Of a DNA stretch of 64,000 nt, positions 46,217-58,076 are shown in pieces. Within the stretch, counting starts at the first letter, position 1. Each line of letters opens with the position of its first letter. The position numbers and the translations under genes are program-made. Under the pieces are notes generated by a model. The model made no database searches and was not told the origin of the DNA. It saw nothing but the letters and a program-made list of their open reading frames with translations. The stretch covers positions 8,328,001 to 8,392,000 of the forward strand of contig CM072343.1 in NCBI GenBank assembly GCA_036874045.1. Reading direction: 5' to 3'. Source of the DNA: Cymodocea nodosa (Eukaryota; Streptophyta; Magnoliopsida; Alismatales; Cymodoceaceae).

Positions 46217-46707
46217 TTACTTAGTAAAGCTCAGGTAGTCCTCTACTCTTACTTCTTCTATAATTCCAAAGGAACTTTTTAGAATTTTTAGAATAGGTCT
46301 AAGTCTTTGTCCATTTACTTTAAATATATTCTGATTTTTAGGATTTTCAATTTCAATAGCTCCATAGCAATAAATATTTCAAATTATGTAAGGTCTTGCC
46401 CATCAAGATCTCAATTTTCCTAGATGGTTATGAAGTCTAGTCATGTAAAGATATACTTCTTGTCCTATTTCAAAAGTTTTTGGAATAATTTTCTTATCAT
46501 GCTAGAACTTCATTTTCTCTTTTTCTTTTATAGTTTTCAAATAAGCTTCGTTCCTAAATTCTTCTAATTCAATCAATTACATTTTTCTATTTTCAACAGC
46601 TTCATTTAAATTAGTGTTCCGAGTTTTTAATGCCTAATAAGCTTTATGTTCAATTTCAATTAGTAAATGGCAACTTTTTTCATATATTAGTCTAAAAGGT
46701 GACATAC
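46217..46707 (-). pseudogene. Ath-3 integrase C-terminus (left of the Sire-3 insertion)
   Basis: Minus-strand translation contains [56 protein letters not shown] and the terminal SFTK stop, with several other stops. It is the continuation of 60,409-60,935; Sire-3 lies between. Confidence 0.85.
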
Positions 46708-46712
46708 CTAAG

Positions 46713-48283
46713 TGTAGGATCGTATGGCTACACAAGAGGGGGGTGAATTGTGTTTTTCAACATTTTCAATTATAATTGAAACTTTAAAACTTAAAAACAA
46801 GTCGAGACACTATTTTCATAAAATCATTTTTATTCAAGGTTTCAATTACAATATACAATTCAATTCTCCTCAGAAATTGTAGATGCAATTATATATCGAT
46901 ACCATGTTTCATTTATACAATTTCATAACTACAAACCAAGAAAACTAATTTACGAAATTTATAACATTTCTCCCTGTTTGAGATCTTTCTTCTTCTTCAG
47001 CAATTCTATAGTGACGAATATCTATTCTTTCTTCTCATACTTTAAATCTTTAGTGACATAAATCTAACCTTTTCTGCTTCACTGAATTTTCTTTCATGTG
47101 ATACTTCAAATCTTTAGTGACATATATCTTACCTTTTTCTGCTTCACTGAATTTTCTTCCACCTAAGAGTTTTTCCCCGAAGAGGTATTTTTGATCCTTG
47201 AAAAGATTTTTTGTTTGGTGTGCAGGGATAACTGATCAACGAGAATTCTATGCCTTTTATACTATATCTTTATTTCATGCATATCCTCCACATTTAATCA
47301 TTATTAGTCTTCCACTTCTTCACGTCTTTTCTTTTTCCTTCATCGAAATACACACGTTTTGACCACGTTTACATTTTGAATTTTCTTTAATCATCAATCC
47401 TGGATCTCCAAAAAATTTCTTGCAAATAAACTTTCTCGTCCAAAATCTTTCATCAAGTGTAATAAGAAGTCATTACTTTAATGTTAACTAAATGAGTAAA
47501 CAAGTAGATATATAACTTAACATTTCTAACTTAACGAGTTCCTCATGTGCCAACTCATGTGATAAGTACTGTAGGTAACTCAATGAACTATCTCTATGGT
47601 GTTACGATAACTCAATGAACAATCTCCGTTGTGTTACAGATAACTCAACAAACCAGTAATAAACAAATGTTTTTATAATAAGAATTTTACCACATGCAAA
47701 AATAACAACTTAAGTTTTATAACGCTAACCTAACACATTGCCTTAGTGTTCAATATAGCAACTCAACGTGTTTAGTTATGTTAACTTAACGAGTTAAACA
47801 TGTGCACCTCACGTGATACAATATAACATTCGTAACTTATAATTTCATCACGTATACAACATTAACTTAACGAGTACGTCTCTTCTTTTACTCACTAACT
47901 TAACGAGTTCTCACGTGACCTATTTTAACCTTTAAGCTTCTAACTTAACGAGTTCTCACATGATCTCTATACAAATAACACTCTAACTTAACGAGTTGTC
48001 TAAACGTGCACTGTTCATGATACAAAAGATATAACTTTAAAATATATCATGCTTTTCAATAAAAACACACGTTAACTTAATGTTTAGTTAAATGAGAAAT
48101 TAATGCAATGAAACGACTAGTTATTAACTTAGTATAATTTCAGATCCAATACAGACAAGTATTTATATCAGTAAGCTTTTTCTGTATTAATTGATGTACT
48201 TAATTTCCATTCACAAGCAATAGTAATTGAGCAAATATGATTATTTTCATTCTACACACATCATCAAAACAAAATACTCAACA
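46713..48283 (-). repeat. 3' LTR of Sire-3 (1571 bp)
   Basis: Plus-strand ends TGTAGGATCGTATGG and ACTCAACA. It has one copy of the ~356-bp unit that is tripled in the 5' LTR. Rich in TAACTTAACGAGTT and ACGTG motifs. The module CACATG-N11-ACTTAAGT near 47,692 has its G-box decayed. Confidence 0.92.
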
Positions 48284-48297
48284 ATCTCTCCCTTTTT
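48284..48297 (-). other. Polypurine tract of Sire-3
   Basis: On the element strand AAAAAGGGAGAGAT directly precedes the 3' LTR start TGTTGAGT. Confidence 0.88.
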
Positions 48298-48807
48298 GAT
48301 GATGACAAAATCATATTAAATCAATTATGAAATATATTTAACTCAACAAAGCACATTCGTTGGGTTAACTTTTAATTCAACAAACAAGTTTGTTGACTTA
48401 AGTTCACCTAAGCTTTTTTCTATTGTTTGTGTAAATTTCACCTCTCAGAAATAAAACTTCCAAATGTCAATAATTACATAAGTATCATTTCTCCCCCTTT
48501 CATTATATAATTTAATAACCATATAATTTTCTTTCAGATTACAATAACCATATAAATATCATCTCCCTTTATAATATATGCAATTAAAATCATAATCATC
48601 TTCTTTTATAACATGTCTCCCCCTTTTTGTCATTAATCAAAAAGATGATTACACACAATATATATATAGCAAGAGACATATTTACAACAACGCTTTCTGT
48701 AAACAATAATAAAAATTGTAAACATTTACAGAAAAATGTATCCTTCAATGATTCAAGCAATGAATACAAACATTACATTTTGTATTCAGATACAAGCAAA
48801 CAGATAG

Positions 48808-50944
48808 TTATCTATTCCTCCTAAGTATATCACTTATAGCATTACATATTTTATCTCCTAGATGCCTAATATCATTTCTGATTTTGTTAAGCACATCACC
48901 TAGGTTAGGAGGTATCTAGGGTTGCTATTCTGCTTGAACTGAATAACTTTGCTATTGTGGTGGAATCTATTCTGTACATTCTGTTAATTGTTGTTGTTGT
49001 TATTGTTGTTGAGGTTGATGCAAGGCTTGGAATTTTTACAAATCTCTTACACTAAAAGCTCTCATGCCTTTAGTTTCAAAGGGCTAGTCGGATAAATTCA
49101 ATTGTCTTACAAGGAGTCTACATACAGCATCACCAAAAAATAACTTTGAACTCATATGTGTAGATGAGAAGTAAAAACATCAAACCAATTGATTTGAATT
49201 CTATTCAGCACACCATAAGTTGCATATACACAACTTCTGTTGACTTCCATATTGTGTCCGACTCTCTGAAATAAATTGGCATGTAATATATTTGCAATAA
49301 ATCTTGCCTCTACATTCAGATTTTCCATGAGTCTTATTTTAGTATATACATCTGGAATTTTTGATAAAGACTGAATGTTCCATTCCAGTTGTCTAATCAT
49401 GTCAAATCTGTTTGTAACAACAACTCCTTTATTCTTTAAACCCAAAACTTCAAAAATTAATTCAGGAGACAAGATCAACTCCTTCAATAATCTCTCATAT
49501 CAATCAAATTTCTGAATTTTATTGGTTGAGCTTGCAAAATCTGACATGTAATCAGATTATTGTATTTCTGCACTACTTCCTCATATCTAAAATAAATAGA
49601 ATTACCTTGAATTTGTAACACGGTACACAAAGAAGGTGATACCTGAAGCCTTGATTCAAAGTTTAATTCATCTTCAGGAACCTCTTCTTCAAAATGAATG
49701 TCATGTTGTTCCTCTATGAAAATATTTTCTTGAAGCTGCGTATGTACACTTAATTCTCCAGCTTCAACAGTGTAAGGAACATTTTCAATATGCTCAACAT
49801 TCATCTGTTCAGTCTCTATAGAATGTTTAGAGTTCAATTTCTCCATAAATTCTATAGTCGGTGTATCTATCTGTAATTATTCATTTTGTTCAACAGATAT
49901 CTCCATTGATACATGTTGTGAATTCTCAGACTTTGATTCTATAGATTTGGAAGAAGGCTGGTTGACATTTAGCTCTTCTGGAGTCTTAACTTTTTCAATA
50001 TCTGCTACTCTAAACAATTCAGCCTGTGAACTAATTACTACCTCAACATTGTCAATTATATTTGCAATAACTTGTTCAAAGTCAGTTGCCTGATACTCTA
50101 ATTTTTCAATTTCTACATCATCAGGACTTGTACTAATTGAAAAACTTGAGCTCATATTTGACTTGGATTTCTTCTCAAGTTTTCTAGCAAGAGAAAATAA
50201 AGTCTCATTATCTTCATTAGTTTCAGTATGCTCGGAACTGATGATTTTATCAGATGCACTATAAGATACAATGTCTAGACATATATTGTCCTTTGGAAAT
50301 AAATGCTCATCTGATTTTCCTTTTCCAGCAAACTTTGTTTCCTTAGTCATAATTTTTCTGATTTTTCTTCTTCTATAACAGTTCTATTTCTCCTCTTCAA
50401 GTATTGCTGTTTTCTTTTCAAATTGCTTTATAAAAGTTTTCTGCTTTAATTCTTCTAAGGCACTTTCTATTGCAACTACCTTTCGAAGACCTTCAACTTT
50501 TCTTTTAACTACAACAATATTTGATTCTACTTCTTTTGAATCCAAAGGAGTAGGTATAGTAGATTCATGTTCTTCCTCAAATGCATGTAGTCGTGTACCA
50601 CTTAAAGGAGTTTGAGGAATTCTATTTGATGAACCTACACCTTTTTCCATATATTTTGCATACTATTCGAGAAATGCAATCTCAACACATTTCATTCTAT
50701 ATTCTTTATCATATTTACTTCGAATACCCATGTATGTAATACTTGCATCAGTATTTTGAAGTTCTTGTCTAACTTCATCTAGTATTTCTTTAGAAAAGAA
50801 GTATTCACTGTAAATTTTTGCTAACCTTTTGTCCACTTGAAGTATTTTCTTAAATCAAGTACGTGGAACTTCATCAGTATCTATTTCTTTTCCTTTTGCA
50901 TCTCCTTTACTTTTGCCACGACCCTTGTAGAACTTTGAGACCAT
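48808..50944 (-). pseudogene. Third (envelope-like) ORF of Sire-3
   Basis: Starts MVSKFYKGRGKSKGDAKGKE (basic). A Glu/Lys/Ser-rich region with coiled-coil character follows (ESALEELKQKTFIKQFEKK). Then IYFRYEEVVQKYNNL, LSPELIFEVLGLKNKGVV, LNVEARFIANILHANLFQRV, LNRIQINWFDVF, KLFFGDAVCRLL and FSVRDL, a Gln-rich stretch (about 48,960-49,010) and ILRRNR at the end. About 700 residues with a handful of stops. It matches third ORFs of Sire-1 and Ath-1 block for block (GLKNEGL, LNGKAHMVANIL, FCGDLIPLL in Ath-1). No signal peptide or transmembrane segment is evident. Position after pol is where SIRE1-like elements keep an envelope-like gene; the function of this domain is not known. Confidence 0.75.
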
Positions 50945-52639
50945 TGTCACAGGTTGTAATAGCAACAAGCGGAAAAGATTTTCAAACAAAGTTTACAAAT
51001 GACCTAAGTACCCGTGCAATAAGTGTTTAAATAGAGTTTTAGGCGAATAACTCAACGTATAAAGAAGTCAGGTTTTGGATTTAAAAGAATATTCAATAAA
51101 GTTTATTTAATCAAGATGCCCAAAATATTCAAGTATAACTCGTTAAGTTAACTAACCTAATGAATAAAACACTGTCTAGAGGTAGTTTTACACATTACCT
51201 TATATAACATAATGTTCAGTTAGTACACTTTATCAAAAACAAATAAGTTTCGGATGCTTTCTACTGAAACCTTCCGAAGGCAACACACATGCTATACCTA
51301 TCATTATCTTGAGAACATTGTAAACTATTCTAACATTCTCTTCTTATGAATCTAAAATAGTTTGTTTGTCTTTTAAATTGTTTCATCAAGATCTTAAGGG
51401 AACTAAATTCAGATTAACCAAGATTTGTATTCTGAATTATATTAATCTATTTTGGACATTGTTAATCCTCCCCCTACAAATATACTTCATATATTTATTC
51501 AATAACATATAAAATATACTTATATAACAATAGATGTTAAGTATAACTATACTTTTAAATTTTCTTTTTAGAAACTTCCATTATCCTGAATTCATCAAAA
51601 ATGATTTTCAGAATCAATTTTCACTGTATATGAATCAAAACACAACTTTGAACTTAATATGATTAATTCAAGGAGAATAAAAGAATGTATCTCAAATAAA
51701 CGTTTTCAAAAGTACTAATATTGATTCAATAAATCAGCAGTCATATTGGTAGAAACTATATTCGATTCAAAGATATCTGTAATTAATGAAACAACTTTTT
51801 CTTTTCAAAACAGTAAATATTGATAATTTTCTTTAAAAGTTAATTTGAAAATCTTGAATCATACAAGAGCTTTCTAATGTACCTGTGTAATGAGCTTTCA
51901 ATCAATAATCCCATATCTGATCAGGACCTTAGGTTGCTAGATTTAAAGAATCCTTTTATTAAGACAACAATCCTCACATACCTATAATTTCAAGTACAAA
52001 AGGCTCGTGATCAAACTAATCAATAAACTCTCAAAGATTTTCACTTTGTAAGCACTTTTCATTTTAAGCATAGTATATATGTATTCCATTAATACAAATG
52101 CAATAAAACACAAATCTCAAACAATTTTTACTTCTATGATTTTACTGAAAATATGAATCAATTTCAACAAGCTTATACTTTTGATTAACAGTTTAAGATG
52201 ATTTACAAATAAATTATTCTACAAGTTTAATCAAGCAAGTCAAATTCATGTATGATCATATGCACTTTCATTGATTCAAAGAAAACACTTAATCAAAATT
52301 TCAGAAGTATTTAATGTTTTTCATTTACACTTCCACTTAAAATGGTGAAAACCATTAAAATTGATAAACTACGTAAAATCAATAAGATACTACTATGATT
52401 TTACAATAAATACATAGTATCTTATGTAGTAGTTTAGATATTACTTAGATATTTATGATAAGTATATAATATCTATGAGGTGAACAACATCAACAATAAT
52501 ATTTATCTTTTTGTGGAGTTTAAGCATTTTACACATCACATAGCCTACAAATACCCAAATTTAATCTTATGTTGCAGAATGTATTTTCATCTAGAGGTTT
52601 TGTAAATATATCAGCTAATTGATTTTTACTAGACACAAA
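50945..52639 (-). other. Sire-3 non-coding spacer between pol and third ORF
   Basis: No frame. On the element strand, 52,450 down to 51,465 is collinear with the 3' end of Ath-4 (62,560-63,240). Exact shared blocks include GATTCATATTTTCAGTAAA (52,159-52,141 and 62,783-62,801), TGATTAAACTTGTAGAAT (52,233-52,216 and 62,710-62,727) and GTTTATTTGAGATACA (51,701-51,686 and 62,998-63,013). It ends in AAGTATATTTGTAGGGGGAG, which could be a splice acceptor or an internal polypurine tract. Confidence 0.8.
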
Positions 52640-55639
52640 TCCTAGTTGAATTTTTCCTTTAATTATGTTCTCTTAGAAAATGATGTCTAACCTCTATATG
52701 CTTTGCTCTAGAATGTAATACAGGATTTTTGGAAATATTTATTGCAGAACTACTATCACAATAAATCTCAGTTGTATCATAAGATAATCCAAATTTTTCT
52801 AAAGTTTACCTTATCCATAGAATCTAATTGCAACATAGTGTAGCAGCAACATATTCAGCTTCTATAGTAGAAAGTGCTACACAGTTTTGCTTTTTACTAA
52901 ACCATGACACTAAATTAGTTCCCAATAATTAACATGTGCTACTGGTACTCTTTCTATCAGATTTAGATCTTGCGTAATCAGCATCAGTATATCCTATAAG
53001 ATCTATTGAACTATCCTTAGAATAATACAGTCTGAAATTTTTAGTTCCTTGTATATATCTAAATATTCTTTTAACTACAATTGAGTGTGATTCTTTAGGA
53101 TTAGATTGAAATCTAACACAAGCACACATAGCAAACATAATATCAGGTCCACTAGTAGTCAAATAAAGTAAAGAACCAATCATACTTCTGTATTTTCTTT
53201 GATCTATTGATTTTCCTTTGTCATCAATATCTAACTTTAAAGAAGTACTCATAGGAGTTCCTCGAATCCTTGTATCATTAAAACTAAATTTCTTAAGCAT
53301 TTCATCTGCATATTTTTTCTGATTTAAAAATATACCTTTATCTATTTGCTTAATTTGAAGTCCTAGAAAATATGAAAGTTCTCCTATCATACTCATTTCA
53401 AACTGACTAGTCATCTCTTCAGAAAATATTTTTATCAGTTTATTAGAGGTTGCTCCAAAGATTATATCATCCACATATATTTGAACAACAATCTGATCTT
53501 TACCATCTCTTTTAATAAATAGAGTATGATCTACTTTTCCCATAATATAACCTTATTATATTAAGAAAGTAGATAACCTTTCATACCATGATCTAGGTGC
53601 TTTCTTCAAACCATATAAGGCTTTCTTCAATTTATACACAAAGTTAGGATTTTTAATATCTTCAAATCCAGGTGGTTGTTTTACATAGACTTTTTCATTA
53701 ATTAAACCATTTAGAAATGCACTCTTTACATACATTTGATATAATTTAAAATCCATATAACAAGCATAGGCCAATAATATTCTAATACTTTCTAACCTAG
53801 CCACAGGAGCAAATGTTTCATCATAATCTAGTCCTTCTTCCTATGTATACCCTTGTGCAACTAATTTAGCTTTGTTTCTTATAACTTGACTAGTCTCACT
53901 AGTTTTGTTTCTAAAGATCATTTTTGTACCTATTATGGACTGATTTTCTGGTGGAGAGACTAATTCCCAAACATCATTTCTAATGAATTGATTTAGTTTT
54001 TCTTGCATTGGCACTATCTAATTTTCATCAGAAAATGCTTCTTCTATATTCCTTGGTTCTACCATAGTAACAAACATACACATACTATTTAAGTTAACTG
54101 AAGCTCTAGTTTTAACTCCCTCATTAATATTACCAATGACTTGAGTAATGGGATGTGATAAAGAATAACGCCAATTTCTCTGATTTTCCTCAATATTCTC
54201 ATCAACATCTGAAAGTCCATCACTTTCATCATTAGTTTGATCATTTAAGTTCATATTTTTGATTTTCTCAAATAAATCTTCAATCTCTCTATTGATCTCT
54301 AACTCTTTTGGGAAATTGATCAAATCATCATTATCAACTTTAGATTGAGATTCTCTAAAAGAATTTTCATTGAAGCTTACATGTAAGGTTTCTTTAATAG
54401 TTCTAGAAGTTTTGTTATATACTCTATAGGCTTTACTTCTAGTAGAGTAACCTACAAAAATTCCTTCATCCACTTTGGCTTGAAATTTATCCCTTTTATC
54501 CTTAGTATTAAGAATAAAACACTTACAGCCAAATGGTTTCATATAGGAAATTTTTGGAACCCTATTAAACATAATTTCAAAAGGAGTTTTATTAACACGA
54601 GGTCTTAAGTGAGTTTTGTTAATAACATAGTAAGTTGTATTCATTACTTCATCCCAAAGATTTTGAGTAACTTATGTTCATTCAACATAGTTCTAGCCAT
54701 TTCCTGAAGTGATCTATTCTTTCTCTTAACAACACCATTTTGAGACGGTGCTCTTGGAAAAGAAAATCTATGATCAATGCCATGCTCTTTACAATAATTA
54801 TCCATTTGATCATTATCAAACTCCATACCATGATCACTCCTAAGTTTTTGAACAGAGACACTTTATTCATTTTGAACAAGATTGCAAAACATTTTAAACT
54901 TTTCAAAAACTTCTGTCTTAGATGCTAGAAAATATACCCAAGTGTATTTAGAGAAGTCATCTACTAAAATAAATACATACTATTTACCACCAAGACTCAT
55001 GATTCTTGTTGGTCCAAATAGATTCATATGTATAAGTTCTAAGACTCTCTTACTTGATATATCAGTTTTGGATTTAAAAGAGTTTTTGTGAAGTTTACCT
55101 AACTCACATGCATCACACATAAAGTCTTTTGAGTATTTAATCTTTGGTAAACCTCTCACTAAATGTTTTCTAAACAGTTTATGTAACAATTTCATATTTA
55201 TATACCCGATCCTTCTATGCCACAAATATCCATCACTAGTTTCAGCTAGCAAACATGAATTTAAAATAACTGCACTAGAAGGTAAAGATAAAATACATAC
55301 AAAACCTTTTCTTTTAGCAATAAACTTAAGTTCATCTGTATTTTTATCAATAATTTTGCATATATTATCTTCAAACACTACATAATATCCATTCTTAGTT
55401 AATTTTATAACACTTAGCAAATTAAATCCTAGGTTTTCTACATATAGTACATTTGAAATAACACGAGTAGGAGTTATTTGAACATTACTCATACCTATGA
55501 TTTTATCCTTACTTTTGTTTCCAAATGTTACACTTCCTTTCATGGTATTTGTAAAATTTTGTAGTAGACTTTTCTGTTTGGTCATGTGACTTGACGCTCC
55601 ACTATCCAAGATCCATTTTGATGTTGTTTCCTCCTGCAA
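52640..55639 (-). pseudogene. Sire-3 pol: protease, integrase, RT and RNase H
   Basis: Protease: KWILDSGASSHMTKQ. Pre-integrase: WHRRIGYINMKLL and CDACELGKL. Integrase: first Asp lost (HMNLFGP), second kept (RSDHGMEF), Glu changed to Lys (NGVVKRKNRSLQEMA). RT: first Asp changed to Tyr (MYVKSAFLNG), YVDDIIFGATS intact, FEMSMIGELSYFLGLQIKQ typical of plant Copia. RNase H: GYTDADYARSKSDRKSTS, ALSTIEAEY, CDSSSAI and HIEVRHHFLREHN near 52,680. Several stops, including TCTC-stop at 52,929. With three catalytic substitutions plus stops it cannot mobilise itself now. Confidence 0.92.
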
Positions 55640-55645
55640 AACAAA

Positions 55646-57877
55646 TTAAGAAAAACTTTTTCTTGGTACCCAATGTTGTTGAAGACCAAGTTCATTAAAC
55701 ACATATTTCTTCTTTTTGTTTAAAAACAGTTTAACGTTATCATTTACATTCTTATTAGTTGTAAGTACTATTGACTTATCATTAGCATCATACTTACTTA
55801 TAGCATTATTACTCTTATAATCATTCTTTTTGATTTCAGATGTAGTATAACCAAGACCAAGCTGATTTTTATCAAATGTTAATTTGTTTTGGTCATGCTC
55901 ATACATTTCAGTAAGTTCATACCAAGATTTTGTACTTGTATTAACATTTTCAGTGCATACAAAATCTTTTTCTGCAAAAGAATTTTCAGATAAATCACAT
56001 GTAGAATGAGTAATTGGTCTAATACCAGTGTTTTGAATTTCATGCTCAGGTTTCTAAATTTTTAATTTACTACGATTGTCTAAAATTTTAGAAACATTAG
56101 AAACTGAATTTCCAGAACAAGAAACAAGATTTTTAGAAACATTAATAGTCATGTTAGATGTACATTTAGACAAATCACATTGATTTATATTATTACTGCA
56201 TGATTCATCCCTTGAAGTACCTACTTCTACATATTTATTACCTTGTTTCATGATAAAAGGAATTTTAGTCTTAGATTTACTTGAACTACAACTAATAAAT
56301 CCTTTATTGACTTGAAATTTAGGATATTCAGAATAATCAAATCCTAAGTCAAATTTATATGACACCATAGGGGTACTAGTTAGTTTGTCTAATTTAGTTT
56401 GACTTAAATTCCATTTCTCAATGGTAGAATTTAAATCTAGCTCTCTCATTTTTAATTTATCAATCTCTATCTCAAGATCATTTATATTTTTTCTCAACAT
56501 TTCATTTTCAGATTCTATCTTTAATTTTTCAGCATTTATATTTTGTATTTATTCATGCAAGACACCTTCATTAAATCTAAATTTATGCGAATCTCTAGCA
56601 TGATTTTCATTATCACATTTAAACTTTTCTAAAGTAGTAGACAGGAAATAATTTTCTTCTTCCACAATGGATAAAAAGTTTCTGATATTCTTATTTTCCA
56701 GTTTACAACCTTTAAGTTTTTGTAATAATGCATGATAAGCACATAATAATTTATCAAAGTTAAAATCTGAATGACTTTCAGGATTAGATATTACCTCAGA
56801 CTCATCTACCATGAAGCACACATGAGTAGCATCTTCTAACTCTGGTTCTCCTTCTGAATGTGAAGATTTTGATGATGATTCCTTAGATTCAGACTCTTCA
56901 AACGTGTCATCCCAAGTGACCTTCAAAGCCTTTTTCTTGTAAAACTTTTTCTAAGTTTTCTGAGCAGCCTTCTTTTGATTTGTCCTACTATGCTTTTCAT
57001 TTTTCCTTATAGGACAATTAGGAGAAAGATGTCTGAGTTTCTTACAATTGTAAAATACATACTTTCTAGATGAAGAATTCTTGTCATTTAGTGATTTTGA
57101 TGTTGAGGGTTTATCATTTTTGTTCCTTTGCTGTTTCCTAGCTTTCCATGCTTTCTTGAATTTCCTAGTTAGCAAAATCAAATCTTCGTCAGAATCAGTA
57201 GATATATCAGAATCTGAATTAATTTCGAAGGCTATTTCTTTCTTCATTTTTAGTTTGTTGTGACTCAATGATTCATTTAATTGAACTTCATAAGTTATTA
57301 AATTTCCTATAAGTTCATTTATGGTATAAATATTTAAATCTCGTGATTCTTCAACTGATGTTATTTTCTGAGACCATTTAGAACTTAAGGATCTGAGAAT
57401 TTTCCTCACCAAATCCTTTAGTTCGAAATTCTTTCCTAAGCATTTTAAAGAGTTTATGATATCAGGAAATCTAGAAAGCATCTTAAAGAGTTCATACTTA
57501 TGAATTAATATGTTTATCTTAGTCTCTTTAACTTGAGAAGTGCATTCAGGTGAAACTTCTAATGTATGTCACACCTCATAAGCAGATTTATATCCCAACA
57601 CTTTACTCAACTGTTCATAACTCAATGCACAAAATAAAATATTTAAGCCCTTAGCATTCAGAGTTTCATTTTCTTTTTCAATAATTGCCCAAGTATTATA
57701 AGGAGTAGTTAACGGAGTATATGGTTTAGAAATCATGAACCACAACTTATGATCTATACTTTGAAGAAAAACTATCATCCTATATTTCCTATAATCAAAA
57801 TGTATTCTATCAAATAAAGGAGGATGATTAAGATTTTGGCCTTCATACAAAGAAAAATTACCATTTCCAATAGCCAT
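55646..57877 (-). pseudogene. Sire-3 gag
   Basis: Starts MAIGNGNFSLYEGQNLNHPP. Then YRKYRMIVFLQSIDHKLW, VRKILRSLSSKWSQKIT and INELIGNLITYE (gag core), and a Lys-rich NC. The zinc knuckle is degraded: YNCKKLRHLSPNC lacks the first Cys and the GH is RH. The acidic Sirevirus block MKVTWDDTFEESESKE begins at 56,926. Helical Asn/Lys-rich sequence continues to about 55,646. Multiple stops and frameshifts. Large gag with a long C-terminal extension is usual for Sireviruses. Confidence 0.8.
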
Positions 57878-58062
57878 CTTACCTTAGATTTTTCAACCTA
57901 TTTGATTTTAAACAATTTAAAACTTTAAAACAACTCGAGCCTTAATTCAAGAATGTTAAACATATGCTCAGATATTAATTTCTATTTAAAAACAAGGAAG
58001 GCAAACTAAGTAATGATGTTAAATAAGTTGGTATCGATTTTATATCAAAGATTATTAACAAA

Positions 58063-58074
58063 GCTCTAATACCA
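58063..58074 (-). other. Primer-binding site of Sire-3
   Basis: On the element strand TGGTATTAGAGC, two bases after the 5' LTR end TACA. Initiator tRNA-Met type with one C-to-T change. Confidence 0.88.
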
Positions 58075-58076
58075 CT

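Noticed and set aside
48627-48824. 65-codon plus-strand ORF
   Set aside because: Lies opposite the end of the Sire-3 third ORF and PPT region and has no family features.
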